Assembly (NCBI GenBank): GCA_905250885.1
Contig: CAJNOQ010003151.1
Coordinates: 1 to 21,219 of the forward strand
Reading direction: 5' to 3'
Length of the DNA stretch: 21,219 nucleotides
From: Didymodactylos carnosus
Lineage: Eukaryota > Rotifera > Eurotatoria > Philodinida > Philodinidae
Position 1 is the first letter of the stretch. Each line of letters starts with the position of its first letter. Of the stretch, positions 10,026 to 20,249 are shown piece after piece. Made by a program: the position numbers and the translations under genes. The notes beneath the pieces were generated by a model that was not told the DNA's origin, did no database searches, and saw only the letters and a list, made by a program, of their open reading frames with translations.

Positions 10026-13000
10026 TTAAGAAGCTAGTACGAGTTTAACTTGTCTACCAATGTGCCGTGACAAATTATACGATCGATTTTGAACTTCACG
10101 AGCTCTTTCAACTGTTTCAATCAATGCTTCATAATCAGTATCATTCTAAATAAAAGATGTAATTAAAAATAGTGATTGACTGTATGTCGCTTTTCTTCTA
10201 CCGCTCATGTACTTGAGCTCTCCTCCCCATACTAACCATTTACTAGTTTTCCGCAGAGCCACAAAAACTAAGCGGAGCAACTGTATTGTATCACAACGTA
10301 TTAAGCATACGATTGGATGGGTGATCCGAGCCACTAAGGCATATGTAAGTTGTCCAAGGTTATTACATTACTTGTCAGTGCCGAGGTACGAATATGACAC
10401 CGTTGAAGTGCACGACGAAAAACATGAACCTTCAAGTCACACTGTCAAGTATTAATAGTATGGCAACCGTTACAGGAGACTTTCTCGTTTGATGGTGGTA
10501 TTAGTTTCCTAATTGGAAATTATTTGTGAACATTTCACTTTTATCTCTTATGATGTATGTGAATGGATTATTTGAAAAATAAATTTTCTATTGTATAAAA
10601 TGAAAAATATTACCAGATCAGTGCCACTGGAAGACTCATAACTGTTATCATGTGATTCGTATAAAACACCCCGAACAGCTATTCGTCGACGATTACCACG
10701 ACGGTGCGTTTTTCTACAACCAATAAACAAAATCATGCAAATATAAGATCTGCGCAAAAAAATTGACTGAACCAGATATATAACGGCTATCCGTTATTTT
10801 GTTGCGGTGTTCCGAAACAGAAAACTAAATTTTTTCACGCTTAGGGCTCTTTCTTACGCGAGAATTCCTGTACAAGACTTTGCTCTAAAATTACGCTGCA
10901 TACACCAGAAAGAGCAGAATTTAGCTATTTTTTTAATTTTATGATATATTTGGAATTTTAGTGGGACGTTCAGGAGCATACCTACTGATGGATAGTGAGG
11001 TGGTTGCCATCCCCCCGGTTCCAGAAAAGTCATTGTTTTGTGTCTTTCGTTCTTCAAAAAAACATTTTTTTTGGAAGAACGAAAACTTTTTTTAGCAAGA
11101 CCACCCCCTGTTCTGAGATGCCAGCTACGCCCCTGGGGAGATTTGTTTGTATTTTACAGAGAAGGGGTTGTTTACTTTTTCGAGTGCCGCAGTAGGAACG
11201 TTCAGTATATGTCGATGTTTTAAATATTACTCCAGAAGAAATTTTTTGTTTGACAATCCAATTTGACAGTTTTGTAGAGTGGAAAATTCGCTATCGAAGG
11301 AGCTTAGAACAAAGTCTCCAAAGTGTAGGGAACTGCTCCCCGAAAAAAAGAAATGATTCTGGCCCGTTCGTTACGGTCTATCCGTTATATATAAATTGCG
11401 GTACAAAATCAAAAATTTCTCTTGTCCCTACCGATTTTCACTTTCATATCCATCGTCAAGATCATTAATGGATCGATTATTTCTTCGAGATTGATATGTT
11501 GCTGATGGAATAGTTCTTAATAAGAAATTTCGTTTCAATAACCAATAATAGAAAATAAAACATATCTTACTGTTGTTGAAAATGGTTATGGTAAGTTGTA
11601 CTTCCACACAAAACACAACGAGACAACGATTTTTGCTTCTTCACATCTGACATGTCAGCTTTTATTAATTTAGAATTGAATTGATTTTTAGCAGATATAT
11701 TAGACCCATTTGCCACATAACGACTAAATAAAAACCAATTCATGTCATTTGTGTCTCTAGTCTATAAGACCCCAAAACATTTAAGGACTATTATCTTTAA
11801 ATTTATGGATTGTAATGTATCCAACGAAAAACATTATTTTCAATCATGCCAGCGCAGTAAAGTTTCTTTTGTATAAGTATTAGTAAAAGTATTTCGTCTC
11901 CACTCTGTTAGTAATAAAAACTGATAATAATCGGTTACGTACTAGATTATGCCTGTGCTGGGTTCTAAATACAATGTATCATTCGCAGGTGAAGGTAGAG
12001 GATGTTGTTGTCGAATCGAGTAAGGATTTATTTGTGATGGGACGTACGAACGCAATGGTTGCCCTTTGGTAACTAGTGGTGAACGGTGAGTATTTCTTTG
12101 TGCTAAATCAGCTGAAGAATAAATATTTGTCGATGTCGGACCTGTTGTAACAAAAGTAGGCTGATTTGTTCTCGATGGAATACTAGTCGATATTCGATTA
12201 TTATTTTGTGTTGTTGTCGGGATATACAATGAACTACGATAAGACGCTGATGGGAAATCACCAGATCTTCTTGATCGATTATCATTATAATAGATGTGCT
12301 GTTGCTGTCGTCGATGTTGGGATCTATCACTTGATTGATATTGAAAATCCATGTTCACGTATTTATCACTCGAGGGTGCAGTTTGTGGACGATAATAATA
12401 GGATGCTGGTGGGATTTTATTTAATGGCACGCTCTCTTCGGAATGGCTACGACGAATATGTTTCGATAAAACTTGACGATATAAATGATTTTTAGGTGAT
12501 TGATGCTGATGATCAGGTGTCCAATGTAAATAGCTTAAACGATCTTTATAATAGAGTTCATTTGAATCATTTAGATTTTCAAATGAGCCTGTGACACGCG
12601 TTTCAATGTCTGAATGACTTAAATCTAAATTGACAACAGAATGATAATACTGTTCCTTCACCGTAGAAAATTATTCAGAATTGACAATCCGCATTATCTA
12701 GCATTCAAACATAAAAGCTAACTTATTCGTCGATCTCTAATCTATAAAATATATGTTTACTGTACCTGAATGTTCACGCGATTTTCTTCGATATAAGTAA
12801 TTATCAACAAAATCGTTTTCATGCCTTAAGGGATCAATTGACACGGAATATTTTCTCGATCGTCTAGTAGGACTATTTTCACCATATTTCGAATGTTCAC
12901 TGTTTGAAATAAAATAATAAAAAAGTAAGATTTGATTATTTCATAATGTACAAACCACAAATGGTATTTTCAACAAAAAAAAAAAAAAAGAAAGGTAAAA

Positions 13001-16000
13001 AATCGAATAGTAACAACTCTCTCAATCACAAACAAAAAAAAGAAAGTCGTTTGTATTTTAAAATGACTTTTTTCTTTTATTTTATTTTCATTTCATTATA
13101 TTTCAAGTATTTAAAATTTGAATACTTCAAGTATAATTTGTAAAAATACATTTAAATAAATGCTCACTGCAACTTACTGACGATGGTAAGGTAAAGCAGG
13201 GCTTTCAGCCCCCTGTCCACTTGATCGTGATGATGTGACAGAATTTAACCCTAAAACGATAAGAGGCAAAATTGAACATCAAAATTAAACTAAAATGGGT
13301 TAATAGTAAATAGTCTATCGAAAGCGTAAGATTATGATAATCTTACCATCTTCTTCAGTACTATATAAGTTATAGATACCGGCCGCCGAATGGGATCGTT
13401 TTACTAAGGCCGATTTTAATTGTTTTGAATATTTTCGTCCTTTGTCCGAATGATAATATTTTGATGAATTTGAGTCTTTTGTTATATCTGTCAATGGTTG
13501 ATAACTTGATTTCTTTTTTAGTACTGATGAATTTGATTTTGATAAAAAGTTTTGATCTGATTTTAATTGTTTTGTATGCGATGCTGAATGAAATAATTCA
13601 TCATTGATAGATTTATTTGTTTGATGATATTCAGTACTTTCGTCTAGATTATCGGTTATACTTCTATAATAAGAAGAGCAAATAACATATCTTTCTTTTT
13701 CTCTTCTTATATTCAGTGGTAATAAATCTCACCGATCTTGCAAATATGTTTCTCTACTCAATTTTGTTGTATTGGCAAAACTTCCAATACCACTATCATG
13801 ATCACTTGTACGCGTTCCACGCCATTTCGAAATTGTTGGTGATGCACTACTTTTATTCACTTCATGTTTGTTCACCTACATATATACACATATACATACA
13901 ATGAATTTTTTTGTATAAATTTTGTTAAAAAATATTTGTCTTTCGTTTTAGCGTAATGAGTGAAAAGAGCTGAATATATTTACTTTGCAAGAAAGTCAAA
14001 TTCAACATTTCTTTGTTATGCAGAATCAACGTGTTTTTCTTTCTTTCTTTTATTATATACATCTAATTGGGTTTTTTATTAGATTTATACATACATTTAT
14101 GTAATCAAATGTATCCTACCAATATCTAGAATTATGTGCCGAATGTTATTTTATACATGCAACAAAAGTTATTAAGATCTACAGCCAATGACTTTCCCTA
14201 TTCAGTCCTATCTTATCAACTTAACCTGATTTTGCAGTTAACAAAATGTCAGAATGAGTTATTTCATCAAATATAATATAATATTTTTTCTTAGAACAAA
14301 TAATGCCACAAGTATTAGAATATCCAGGTCAAAGAATCTTACTGTAAGATCTTATAAGATTCTTGTACGATTCCACTCGATTTCGTAAGATTCTTATAAG
14401 AATTTGTAAGATTCTGTAAGAAACATAGAAACTGATTTTGATGTAAGATCTTATAGTAAGATTTTATCAGAGTTCGTAAGATTCTTGTATGATTTTCCAT
14501 AAGATTTTACAAGATCGTGTAAGATCTTGATCTGATTTTTTGACTTGTGTAGTCGATAAACGATGTTTTCATGTATCTTCAAGATTACAAGGCATACTTA
14601 TCACAAAATGTGCATTCTCAGCAAAACACACATAGTACCCTGACAAATAAGGGACTTAAAGTAACTTTTTAAAAAAGAGTGTAGTAGTTCGAACTCATTT
14701 TGTAAGAAGAAAGCATTCAAAATTTAACGACGGCTTATCTTGCTTAAAAAAGATCGATAAGTTACCATTAAATAGGCGTTTTCTTTTTAGCTATATCACA
14801 TGATCTTCTCGATCAAATAACAGAAACGGAGTTCTTCATCTTATTTCTGCCAGTAGCTAGTCAAAAATATTAGCGAACATGCCGTTCTAAAATGGGCAGT
14901 AGGATTATGAAACTCTTCTTGGAATCTCACTGAATTGAAGAGCGAAAAATAATAACATAAAATATAGTGGAAAGAGCGTTTGCCGCCTCTGAACCTTTCT
15001 CCCTATGGACGGAAAGACAGAAGGATGTACTGTACTATTATATCCCTAAAATCCCTTACTTGAGTAGTTCTTAACTGTATCCAAACACCTATTGGAATTT
15101 GACTGTGTGAGAATGATGGTATCACTTAAACTGATTACAAAGGGTGGTATCTTGATAATTAACTTAGTTTAATTTTCAATAGAAACGAACACTACTTTCG
15201 TCAAATTGAACACTCTTTCCTTTTTTGTGTTATTTTTCCTGATGTTTTTTTTCTCACCCTACACCAGAAATGGTAGCGGGTCTAACTAACTAACTAACTT
15301 AACTGTATCTTGTGTTTAGATTTAGTGAACTGATATTTTTGGGTTGAAGTCAAGGGAAAACAGCTGATTTTTGGATTTTTCCGATTTTCACCGATTTTTT
15401 TGTCGATTTTGGTGATTTTCATCAAGTGAAAAGTCACCGGAAATGACTGGAAGTTGAAAATCACAGAAGGTAACTGAGAATCGCTGAAAATCAATTGATT
15501 TTGGGTCATTTTCGACTTATTTTGGGCTGATTTCCGTCTGCTGTTTCCCCCTTGGCTGAAATACTAATTTCTTGAGTAGGATTGTGTATTATTCGAGTGG
15601 TTTATGTTAAAACACTAATTTATATGTTGCAGTTTAACATTTTAGTCTCAAAAGCTCAGGCAAGAATATTATATGCTTTTTCAATAAAACGTAAACGACT
15701 TAACTATTAGACTGAACTATTGAGCACATATACTAGAAAGAGTGCTAATGATACAATTTCAATAACTCTATATCATCTCTGACTTAAAATACAATTTTAA
15801 TACTAGCATCAATGATGCTTGCCAAATAGTTTTGGAATCTACTATAAATGAGGAGCCTTACGGCGGAGAAAGTTGTTGTGAATCTTATGAGACATCTGAC
15901 TTTTAGCTGGGTGGAAGACATTTTGGGAACTTGTGGGGGCGAAGACAGAAAAATGGATATAAACCCATGATTAAACCCGAACTGTTATAGAACATCTTCC

Positions 16001-18015
16001 ACAGAAATCAAAAGTCACTCAAACTTCGGAGGCGTCTCATAAGATCCACAAAACATTCCACTATAAAATTCTGTTGTAGAAGAAACTATGCCTCTTTTTT
16101 GGTAGAAAATTTATTTTATGGATCGGCATAATTTACGGGTATCTGTTTCACGACTCTAGCGGCTACCGTTGTCACTGAACCAGTCTACCGGCAAAGCCAG
16201 AAAAATCATGCTGCACAACACAATATGGTGAGTATGATATTGGATGGGTGATCTGAGGTGCATGTATCTAAATAACCTGTCAGAGCAGTAGACTGCCTGC
16301 GCCTAGGAAACTCGAACGGAGTACCTTTGAAACACGGGATGAACGACATAACCGTTATGTCGTACCAATCTGCTTCACAATAACATTCGTATAGCATGGT
16401 ATATTGTGCTATTATAGACTTTAATCACATAGTACCAACCTTTTGATTGTGTTGGTTATTTGACTTCGTATTCCTTTCCTCGCGATTGTAGGATCCTCCG
16501 ATCGGCGTATGTCTAACTGACTTTCTTCGAGTACGTGATGAATCATCTAAACTGTTGTGTTGTTCTTCTTCGTCTTTGTATTCTGGTTTCTTATTATCAT
16601 AAAGAATGGTGTTTTGCTCATCATCCATCGGTTTTCTATGCCGTCTGTTCTTTGGCGTCTGTGTATCCATTAATTCATGTTTACTTGTACGTGGACGTGA
16701 ACGTTGCTCATCGACTTGATTTATACGTTCAACACGACTTCCATTACGCTGTAAATCAATACTTTCTAATCCAAAAGATGCCGTTTCCATACGTTTTAAT
16801 GTTTCAAATTGTTCGGGTGTACTACACTGTTCATCGTCAGAATTCTAAAGATATTGCTATGAACTTCAAACATATATCAATCAAAGTTATGTTTGACACA
16901 TACTCCAGAAGTGTAAACGTAAGGTTTATGTGTTTGATCATTGTCTTTTTTCGTACGCGAAACGTCGGATCTTGGTGAATTGTATGAACTTTGTGACATT
17001 CTAGAAACAAAAACAACAGTCCAATATTTTGAACCGAGAGATATGCGTATATTTTTAATAACGTACGCTTTTCGTAATTTTCCTGATACATTATCTAATC
17101 CATTCAACAAACTTTTCATTTCTTCTTTACGATCAGATGCGTTAACAGCAGTTAATAATTTTTGATATTGATCCATTAGTTCATCATGATTGATCAACGA
17201 TGAACGTGTTGATATTTCACTCTTTCAACGCAAAATGTATAATGCGTGATTAGAGAAACTAATTACCAAAGATTACGTACCGACTGACTCCCTATCGCAG
17301 ATAAACCAATGCCACCTTCCGATCCATTACCTGTTTTTCCTAGTAAATTTTCCGTTATTCGTTTAACTATTTCCTTCAATAACTGCTTCATTGTTTCTAG
17401 TTCCGTATCTAAGTTTCTAATAATAAATAAAACAAAAATTGTGTAAAAATGTTACGCAAAAGAAACTGAAACTTTAAAAAATGAAAATTCAATTCCTTGG
17501 AAAAAGAGTTATAAAAACAATCAAAAGATACCCTTCTGATTAGGATGTATTCACGCAAATGCCGCTAACTAGTCTAATTTAAATACTATATTTGAAATAA
17601 GTAATGAGAGAAATACATACGTATCAAGATCAATATTTTGTGAATCACTCTCACTAGTTGACCGGCGTATTTCATCAGAACGTTTTGCATTATTCAATGC
17701 TTTTAACAAATTTTCATAATCTTGTTTTATACTTTCATAGAGTTGTTTTTGTTCCGTTATACTGAGCTGATTGGCGTCCATCAATGTTAAAAATGACCGC
17801 ATCTATAGAAATATATACGATTAAAGATTTCCATAATATAATGGGTAATTCTCAACCTACTTTTTCACTCAAATTTTTCGTTTGAATTAATAGATCAAGT
17901 TTGATTGTTTCTGGTGTTGATAATTCTTGGACGGTTATACGTTGCGGTATAATCTCATCAAAAAATACGGAACTAACATTATCGCCTTCACCTATCGCCG
18001 AATAAGGAGAATAGC
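10026..18015 (-). CDS. Long multi-exon gene, large disordered/coiled-coil protein with CxxC motif, 5' partial
   Basis: Fifteen minus-strand exons join in phase: 18015-17861, 17802-17621, 17416-17281, 17221-17067, 17000-16904, 16844-16440, 13875-13733, 13663-13347, 13250-13178, 12899-12761, 12655-11943, 11723-11571, 11515-11432, 10713-10614, 10145-10026 (TAA). They give 989 visible residues. The first exon opens with a split codon and no Met, so upstream exons are missing. Visible residues 30-115 and 165-210 look helical or coiled-coil (EQKQLYESIKQDYENLLKAL; HDELMDQYQKLLTAVN). About 240-880 is Ser/Arg/Asn/Gln-rich and probably disordered. RCVLCG near 875 gives a CxxC pair followed by two His (TTYHNHF). 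The C-terminus is a short charged helix (DYEALIETVERAREVQNR). There is no membrane segment. The layout faintly recalls AKNA-type centrosomal proteins, which is a weak guess. The weakest join is 16440 to 13875 (donor GTTGGT, 2.56-kb intron); if it is wrong, these are two genes. Confidence 0.72.
10249..10440 (+). repeat. SINE-like repeat, copy 1, with 5S-rRNA-like core
   Basis: This copy lies in the last intron of the long gene (10146-10613), antisense to it. It shares GAGCCACAAAAA and GATTGGATGGGTGATCCGAG with copy 2 at 16188-16370, and both have a loosely similar tail. The core ACTAAGCGG...TTGGATGGGTGA resembles the internal promoter (A box, intermediate element, C box) of eukaryotic 5S rRNA genes, though with about 15 extra bases between the blocks. 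A 5S-derived SINE is one explanation. The ends and target duplication are not clear. Confidence 0.45.
10774..10812. repeat. Short repeat around an AACGG...CCGTT palindrome, copy 1
   Basis: ATAACGGCTATCCGTTAT (10780-10797) followed by TTGCGGT is a palindromic segment repeated, with changes, at 11366-11405. Both copies lie in the 718-nt intron 10714-11431 of the long gene and may mark two ends of the same decayed mobile element. Confidence 0.45.
10980..11135 (-). mobile_element. Transposon end fragment (CAGGGGCGTAGC type) with internal hairpin
   Basis: Read on the minus strand, 11135-11121 gives CAGGGGCGTAGCTGG, a terminal sequence style seen on many invertebrate DNA transposons. Behind it is a hairpin at 11045-11084, TTTCGTTCTTC paired with GAAGAACGAAA across an A/T-rich centre. 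A C-rich stretch (CCATCCCCCC, near 11009-11018) partly mirrors GACCACCCCC near 11099-11108. The matching opposite terminus is not visible, so the element is partial or decayed. It lies inside an intron of the long gene. Confidence 0.45.
11366..11405. repeat. Short repeat around a TAACGG/CCGTTA palindrome, copy 2
   Basis: GTTACGGTCTATCCGTTAT followed by ATATAAATTGCGGT is related to the segment at 10774-10812 in the same intron. Confidence 0.45.
14344..14530. repeat. Degenerate tandem/palindromic repeat, TAAGATTCTTATA
   Basis: About ten diverged occurrences of GTAAGAT(C/T)(T)TTATAAGAT or parts of it follow each other, many of them palindromic (GATTCTTATAAGAAT). The block has no coding potential. 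It could form secondary structure in the transcript of the surrounding intron. Confidence 0.65.
15351..15555. mobile_element. Fold-back element with GATTTTC-rich interior
   Basis: CAAGGGAAAACAGC at 15351 is mirrored by GCTGTTTCCCCCTTG ending at 15554. Between them are repeated GATTTTC and GAAAATC words on both strands that pair imperfectly. It is about 205 bp long and its structure suggests a MITE-like element inside the big intron. The open frame on its minus strand is only a by-product of the repeats. Confidence 0.55.
16188..16370 (+). repeat. SINE-like repeat, copy 2, with 5S-rRNA-like core
   Basis: The core ATTGGATGGGTGATCTGAG is nearly identical to that of copy 1 at 10249-10440, with related sequence before it (CGGCAAAGCCAGAAAAA) and a loosely related tail (TTTGAAACACGGGATGAAC). 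It lies in the large intron, antisense to the host gene. The A-box-like CTAAGC seen in copy 1 is degraded here. Confidence 0.42.
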
Positions 18016-18225
18016 CTAAAACAAATAAAACAAGAAAATGAAATAATAAGAATACAATCTAAGTTAGTGGATCTTAGTGATCCATATGAGATAACAACTA
18101 AGTTAGAAGAATTTCTAATAAACGATCCAAGAAATTATATCCAAGAATCAAATTTTTATTACGGTACTTCACAAAATGATTACCCTACCAGTCAGTATAG
18201 GGCGCTTTTCCTGTTTTCTTCATGA
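18001..18225 (+). pseudogene. Orphan plus-strand reading frame, possibly a stranded exon
   Basis: From at least 18001 to TGA 18223-18225 one plus-strand frame is open. From 18064 it has protein-like composition (LVDLSDPYEITTKLEEFL, NDPRNYIQESNFYY). There is no ATG in frame. An AG lies just before 18064 (TCTAAG), and a possible donor lies at GTATAG near 18194. No neighbouring exon was found, and it runs antisense to, and overlaps by a few bases, the first visible exon of the long gene. It may be a relic of a mobile element or gene, or chance. Confidence 0.25.
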
Positions 18226-19060
18226 GATTCGACGGTTTAAAATTTCTTTTCGTTAAATGTTATCATAACATGTTTGATTCATGAGAAAAGAGACTTGCGC
18301 ATCAATATAGAATTTGACCTGGCTAGCTGGCATGGTTAGTGAGATCCAGGCGAGGGAGACTTCTGTGAAGTACTGTATCAGATATAAAGTCCTTGCCTAG
18401 TTTATAGAAAAATCATTCGTCGAACTTCGCTGATACGCTCTCACAAAAAGACTGACCACATTAATGTTCAAAAAAAGTAAAATGAGGAGAAAAACTCTTG
18501 AACATAAAAATTTCTCAGTCTATGTTTAAGCACCACTTAACTAACACGCTTTTTCTCAACTTCATTCATATTTATCAGTTATATGGAAGATTAAAATGAA
18601 CTACATGCTTTTTCAGTTATTAAATCATTTTTTAATTTTATAACTTGTAACATCACACCCTAAGAACATGAAAAAAAAGTAAATTCTTGATATTTGCTTC
18701 TTTCTATACGAGATTATTACAAGATTTTGTTTTTAGTTAAGAGGTTAAATTATCGCATATTCGACCGCAAATAGTTGCTTTTACACACTTTATTTTGGTT
18801 ATACAACTGTGCGTTTTTTATTGTTTGTAAGAATCAAATTTCTCTTCAATTTTAGATATAATATGCTTTGTTTCCCCGAATTTATATAGAAAAATATTTC
18901 ATTTCAGTTTCTATGACAAATTTAGGATAAGACTGTATCTACTAGACGCTCAGAATACTTCTGAGTATGTATTTAGAAGACATACAATATTGAGAAAAAT
19001 CATAAAGACCAGTTCGATTCTCTACAATGACATCCAGTTTTCTTCTTCCAAAGAGATGCT
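18226..19060. other. Gene-poor AT-rich stretch
   Basis: No exon-like sequence is seen on either strand. The missing 5' exons of the long minus-strand gene should lie here or further right, but I could not find a start exon ending in phase 1. Confidence 0.45.
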
Positions 19061-19524
19061 AGTCGATGATCATCTCGATTTGAAAAGCTGAATCAACTAT
19101 GGAATTTTATTACGACAGAATCAGAGTCGAAATCAGCTTTGAAAAAATTTGAATTACTTTCCACAGAAAGTTTGTTTTCTTCTCTCTTGGGTCTTACTGA
19201 TGCAGAACTGAATATCTTTATCAATACTTTCAGAGCTGACTTAAGTGGTTATATAATGCTGAGGACTTAGGGAGTGCGCTTGATAACAACAGCAATATCT
19301 TCCTACTCATAACAATAACGGTTCTTAAATTATACAGTCAGTATTCAGTTCTCATATTCAGTTACAAGGATATTCAATTCCGAATCAGTAAGACGCAAGA
19401 GAGAAGAAAACAAACTTTTTGTAGAAAGTGATTCAGTTTTTTTCAAAGCTGATTTCGACTCTGATTCAGCCCTAATAAAATTTTGTAGCTAAGTCAGCTT
19501 TTCAAATCGAGATAATCATCGACT
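19061..19524. mobile_element. Fold-back element with long, coding-like arms
   Basis: Arms 19061-19219 and 19368-19524 are inverted copies of about 158 bp, roughly 85% alike, sharing AGTCGATGAT, GAGTCGAAATCAGCTTTGAA and GTTTGTTTTCTTCTCTCTTG. The 148-bp centre is unique. In the left arm a plus-strand frame is open at 19070-19270 (66 codons, no ATG at its start), reading ESESKSALKKFELLSTESLF. The right arm, read on the minus strand, gives a closely similar peptide with one stop. It could be a decayed, inverted duplication of a short coding piece or a fold-back transposon. Confidence 0.68.
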
Positions 19525-19605
19525 ATTGGAGATTAAGTGAGATGTAGCCAGGTATGATCTATCCGAATATGCTATATATATTTTAACTTATAGTTTGTTC
19601 AAATA

Positions 19606-19797
19606 TACACTCTAAAAAAGAAGACTTCTTCAGAAAACTGAAACTGTGTTTTTCATTTGTCCCAAATAGTGGTCTACTAATACTATCAACTGGAAACCTG
19701 CACAAGTAGAGAAAATTATATAATCCATATCCTAACTTAAATGAGATCTTCAGTTCGTTCTTGGAAAACACGAAGAACACGTTTTTTTCAGAGTGTA
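19606..19797. mobile_element. MITE-like element with TACACTCT ends
   Basis: TACACTCTAAAAAAGAAG at 19606 is mirrored by CGTTTTTTTCAGAGTGTA ending at 19797, with partial pairing continuing inward (CTTCTTCAGAAAACTGAA against TTCAGTTCGTTCTTGGAAAA). It is about 192 bp and non-coding. TATA-like bases flank both sides, but a target duplication is not certain. Confidence 0.55.
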
Positions 19798-20235
19798 CTC
19801 TATAGGTACGTATAGGTGTACTTTATGAGTGTACGCAGCATAGGTACCAGATTTTTTTCCGTTCAGCGTTTTTTGTTTCACGTTCAGACATATATAAAAG
19901 AAAAACGTATGTTTGCAAGAATGACGTGCGTTTTTATCTGTACCGATCACTGGTCGTTTAAATACTTGCTCAGTAATATTTTACTTGCCAGCATCTATGA
20001 CATTCTTGTAGCAGGATACCTAGCTTGAATAGTTCAAGTACATCCACTAGGAAGTTCAATACAACTACCAATTAAAAATCGTTCTTATCAGCAGAACAAA
20101 TACGAGAAAGTTTTTGTTGTCAAACAAACACTATACAAGTCTTATAAGTTTGTACATAAAATAATTGGTCTATTTTTTTAGAAAAGCTTTTCTGAACAGA
20201 ATATAAGCTAAAATATATACACTGCAAAGTCCGGA
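19798..20235. other. No gene seen
   Basis: The reading frames here are short and look like by-products of AT-rich DNA. GGTAC/GTACC words recur at 19805-19850 but form no clear structure. Confidence 0.45.
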
Positions 20236-20249
20236 ATTATTTATAGAAA

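Larger units (their letters stand above)
13876..16439. other. Large repeat-filled intron (or gap between two genes)
   Basis: I see no exon in these 2.56 kb on the minus strand, and the flanking exons join in phase 0. The stretch holds TAAGATTCTTATA repeats (14344-14530), a CTAA tandem at about 15282-15300, a fold-back (15351-15555) and a SINE-like repeat (16188-16370). All other introns but two are under 300 nt, so this one has been swollen by insertions. The alternative is that it separates two genes. Confidence 0.55.

Noticed and set aside
10249-10340. Functional 5S rRNA gene
   Set aside because: Only the A-box and C-box-like words match; spacing, length and the rest of the molecule do not.
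12208-12495. Plus-strand 95-codon frame
   Set aside because: It is a shadow of the 713-nt minus-strand exon 12655-11943.
15294-15509. Minus-strand 71-codon frame
   Set aside because: It is made by the GATTTTC repeats of the fold-back element and has no splice or composition support.
16206-16397. Minus-strand 63-codon frame
   Set aside because: It overlaps the SINE-like repeat and is not in phase with neighbouring exons.
16535-16978. Plus-strand 147-codon frame
   Set aside because: It is the antisense shadow of two well-supported minus-strand exons (16440-16844 and 16904-17000).
17009-17067. Reading straight through from exon 17221-17067 without splicing
   Set aside because: The frame is open, but GTACGT at 17066 and TTTGTTTCTAG before 17000 form a typical 66-nt intron, and the phase fits when it is removed.
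18160-18222. Minus-strand start exon beginning MKKTGKAPYTD for the long gene
   Set aside because: Its only donor (GTAGGG) leaves phase 2, whereas the first visible exon needs phase 1; no linking exon was found.
18301-18380. tRNA-like or SINE-like sequence around TGGCATGGTTAGTGAG
   Set aside because: No B box at the right distance and no cloverleaf could be drawn.
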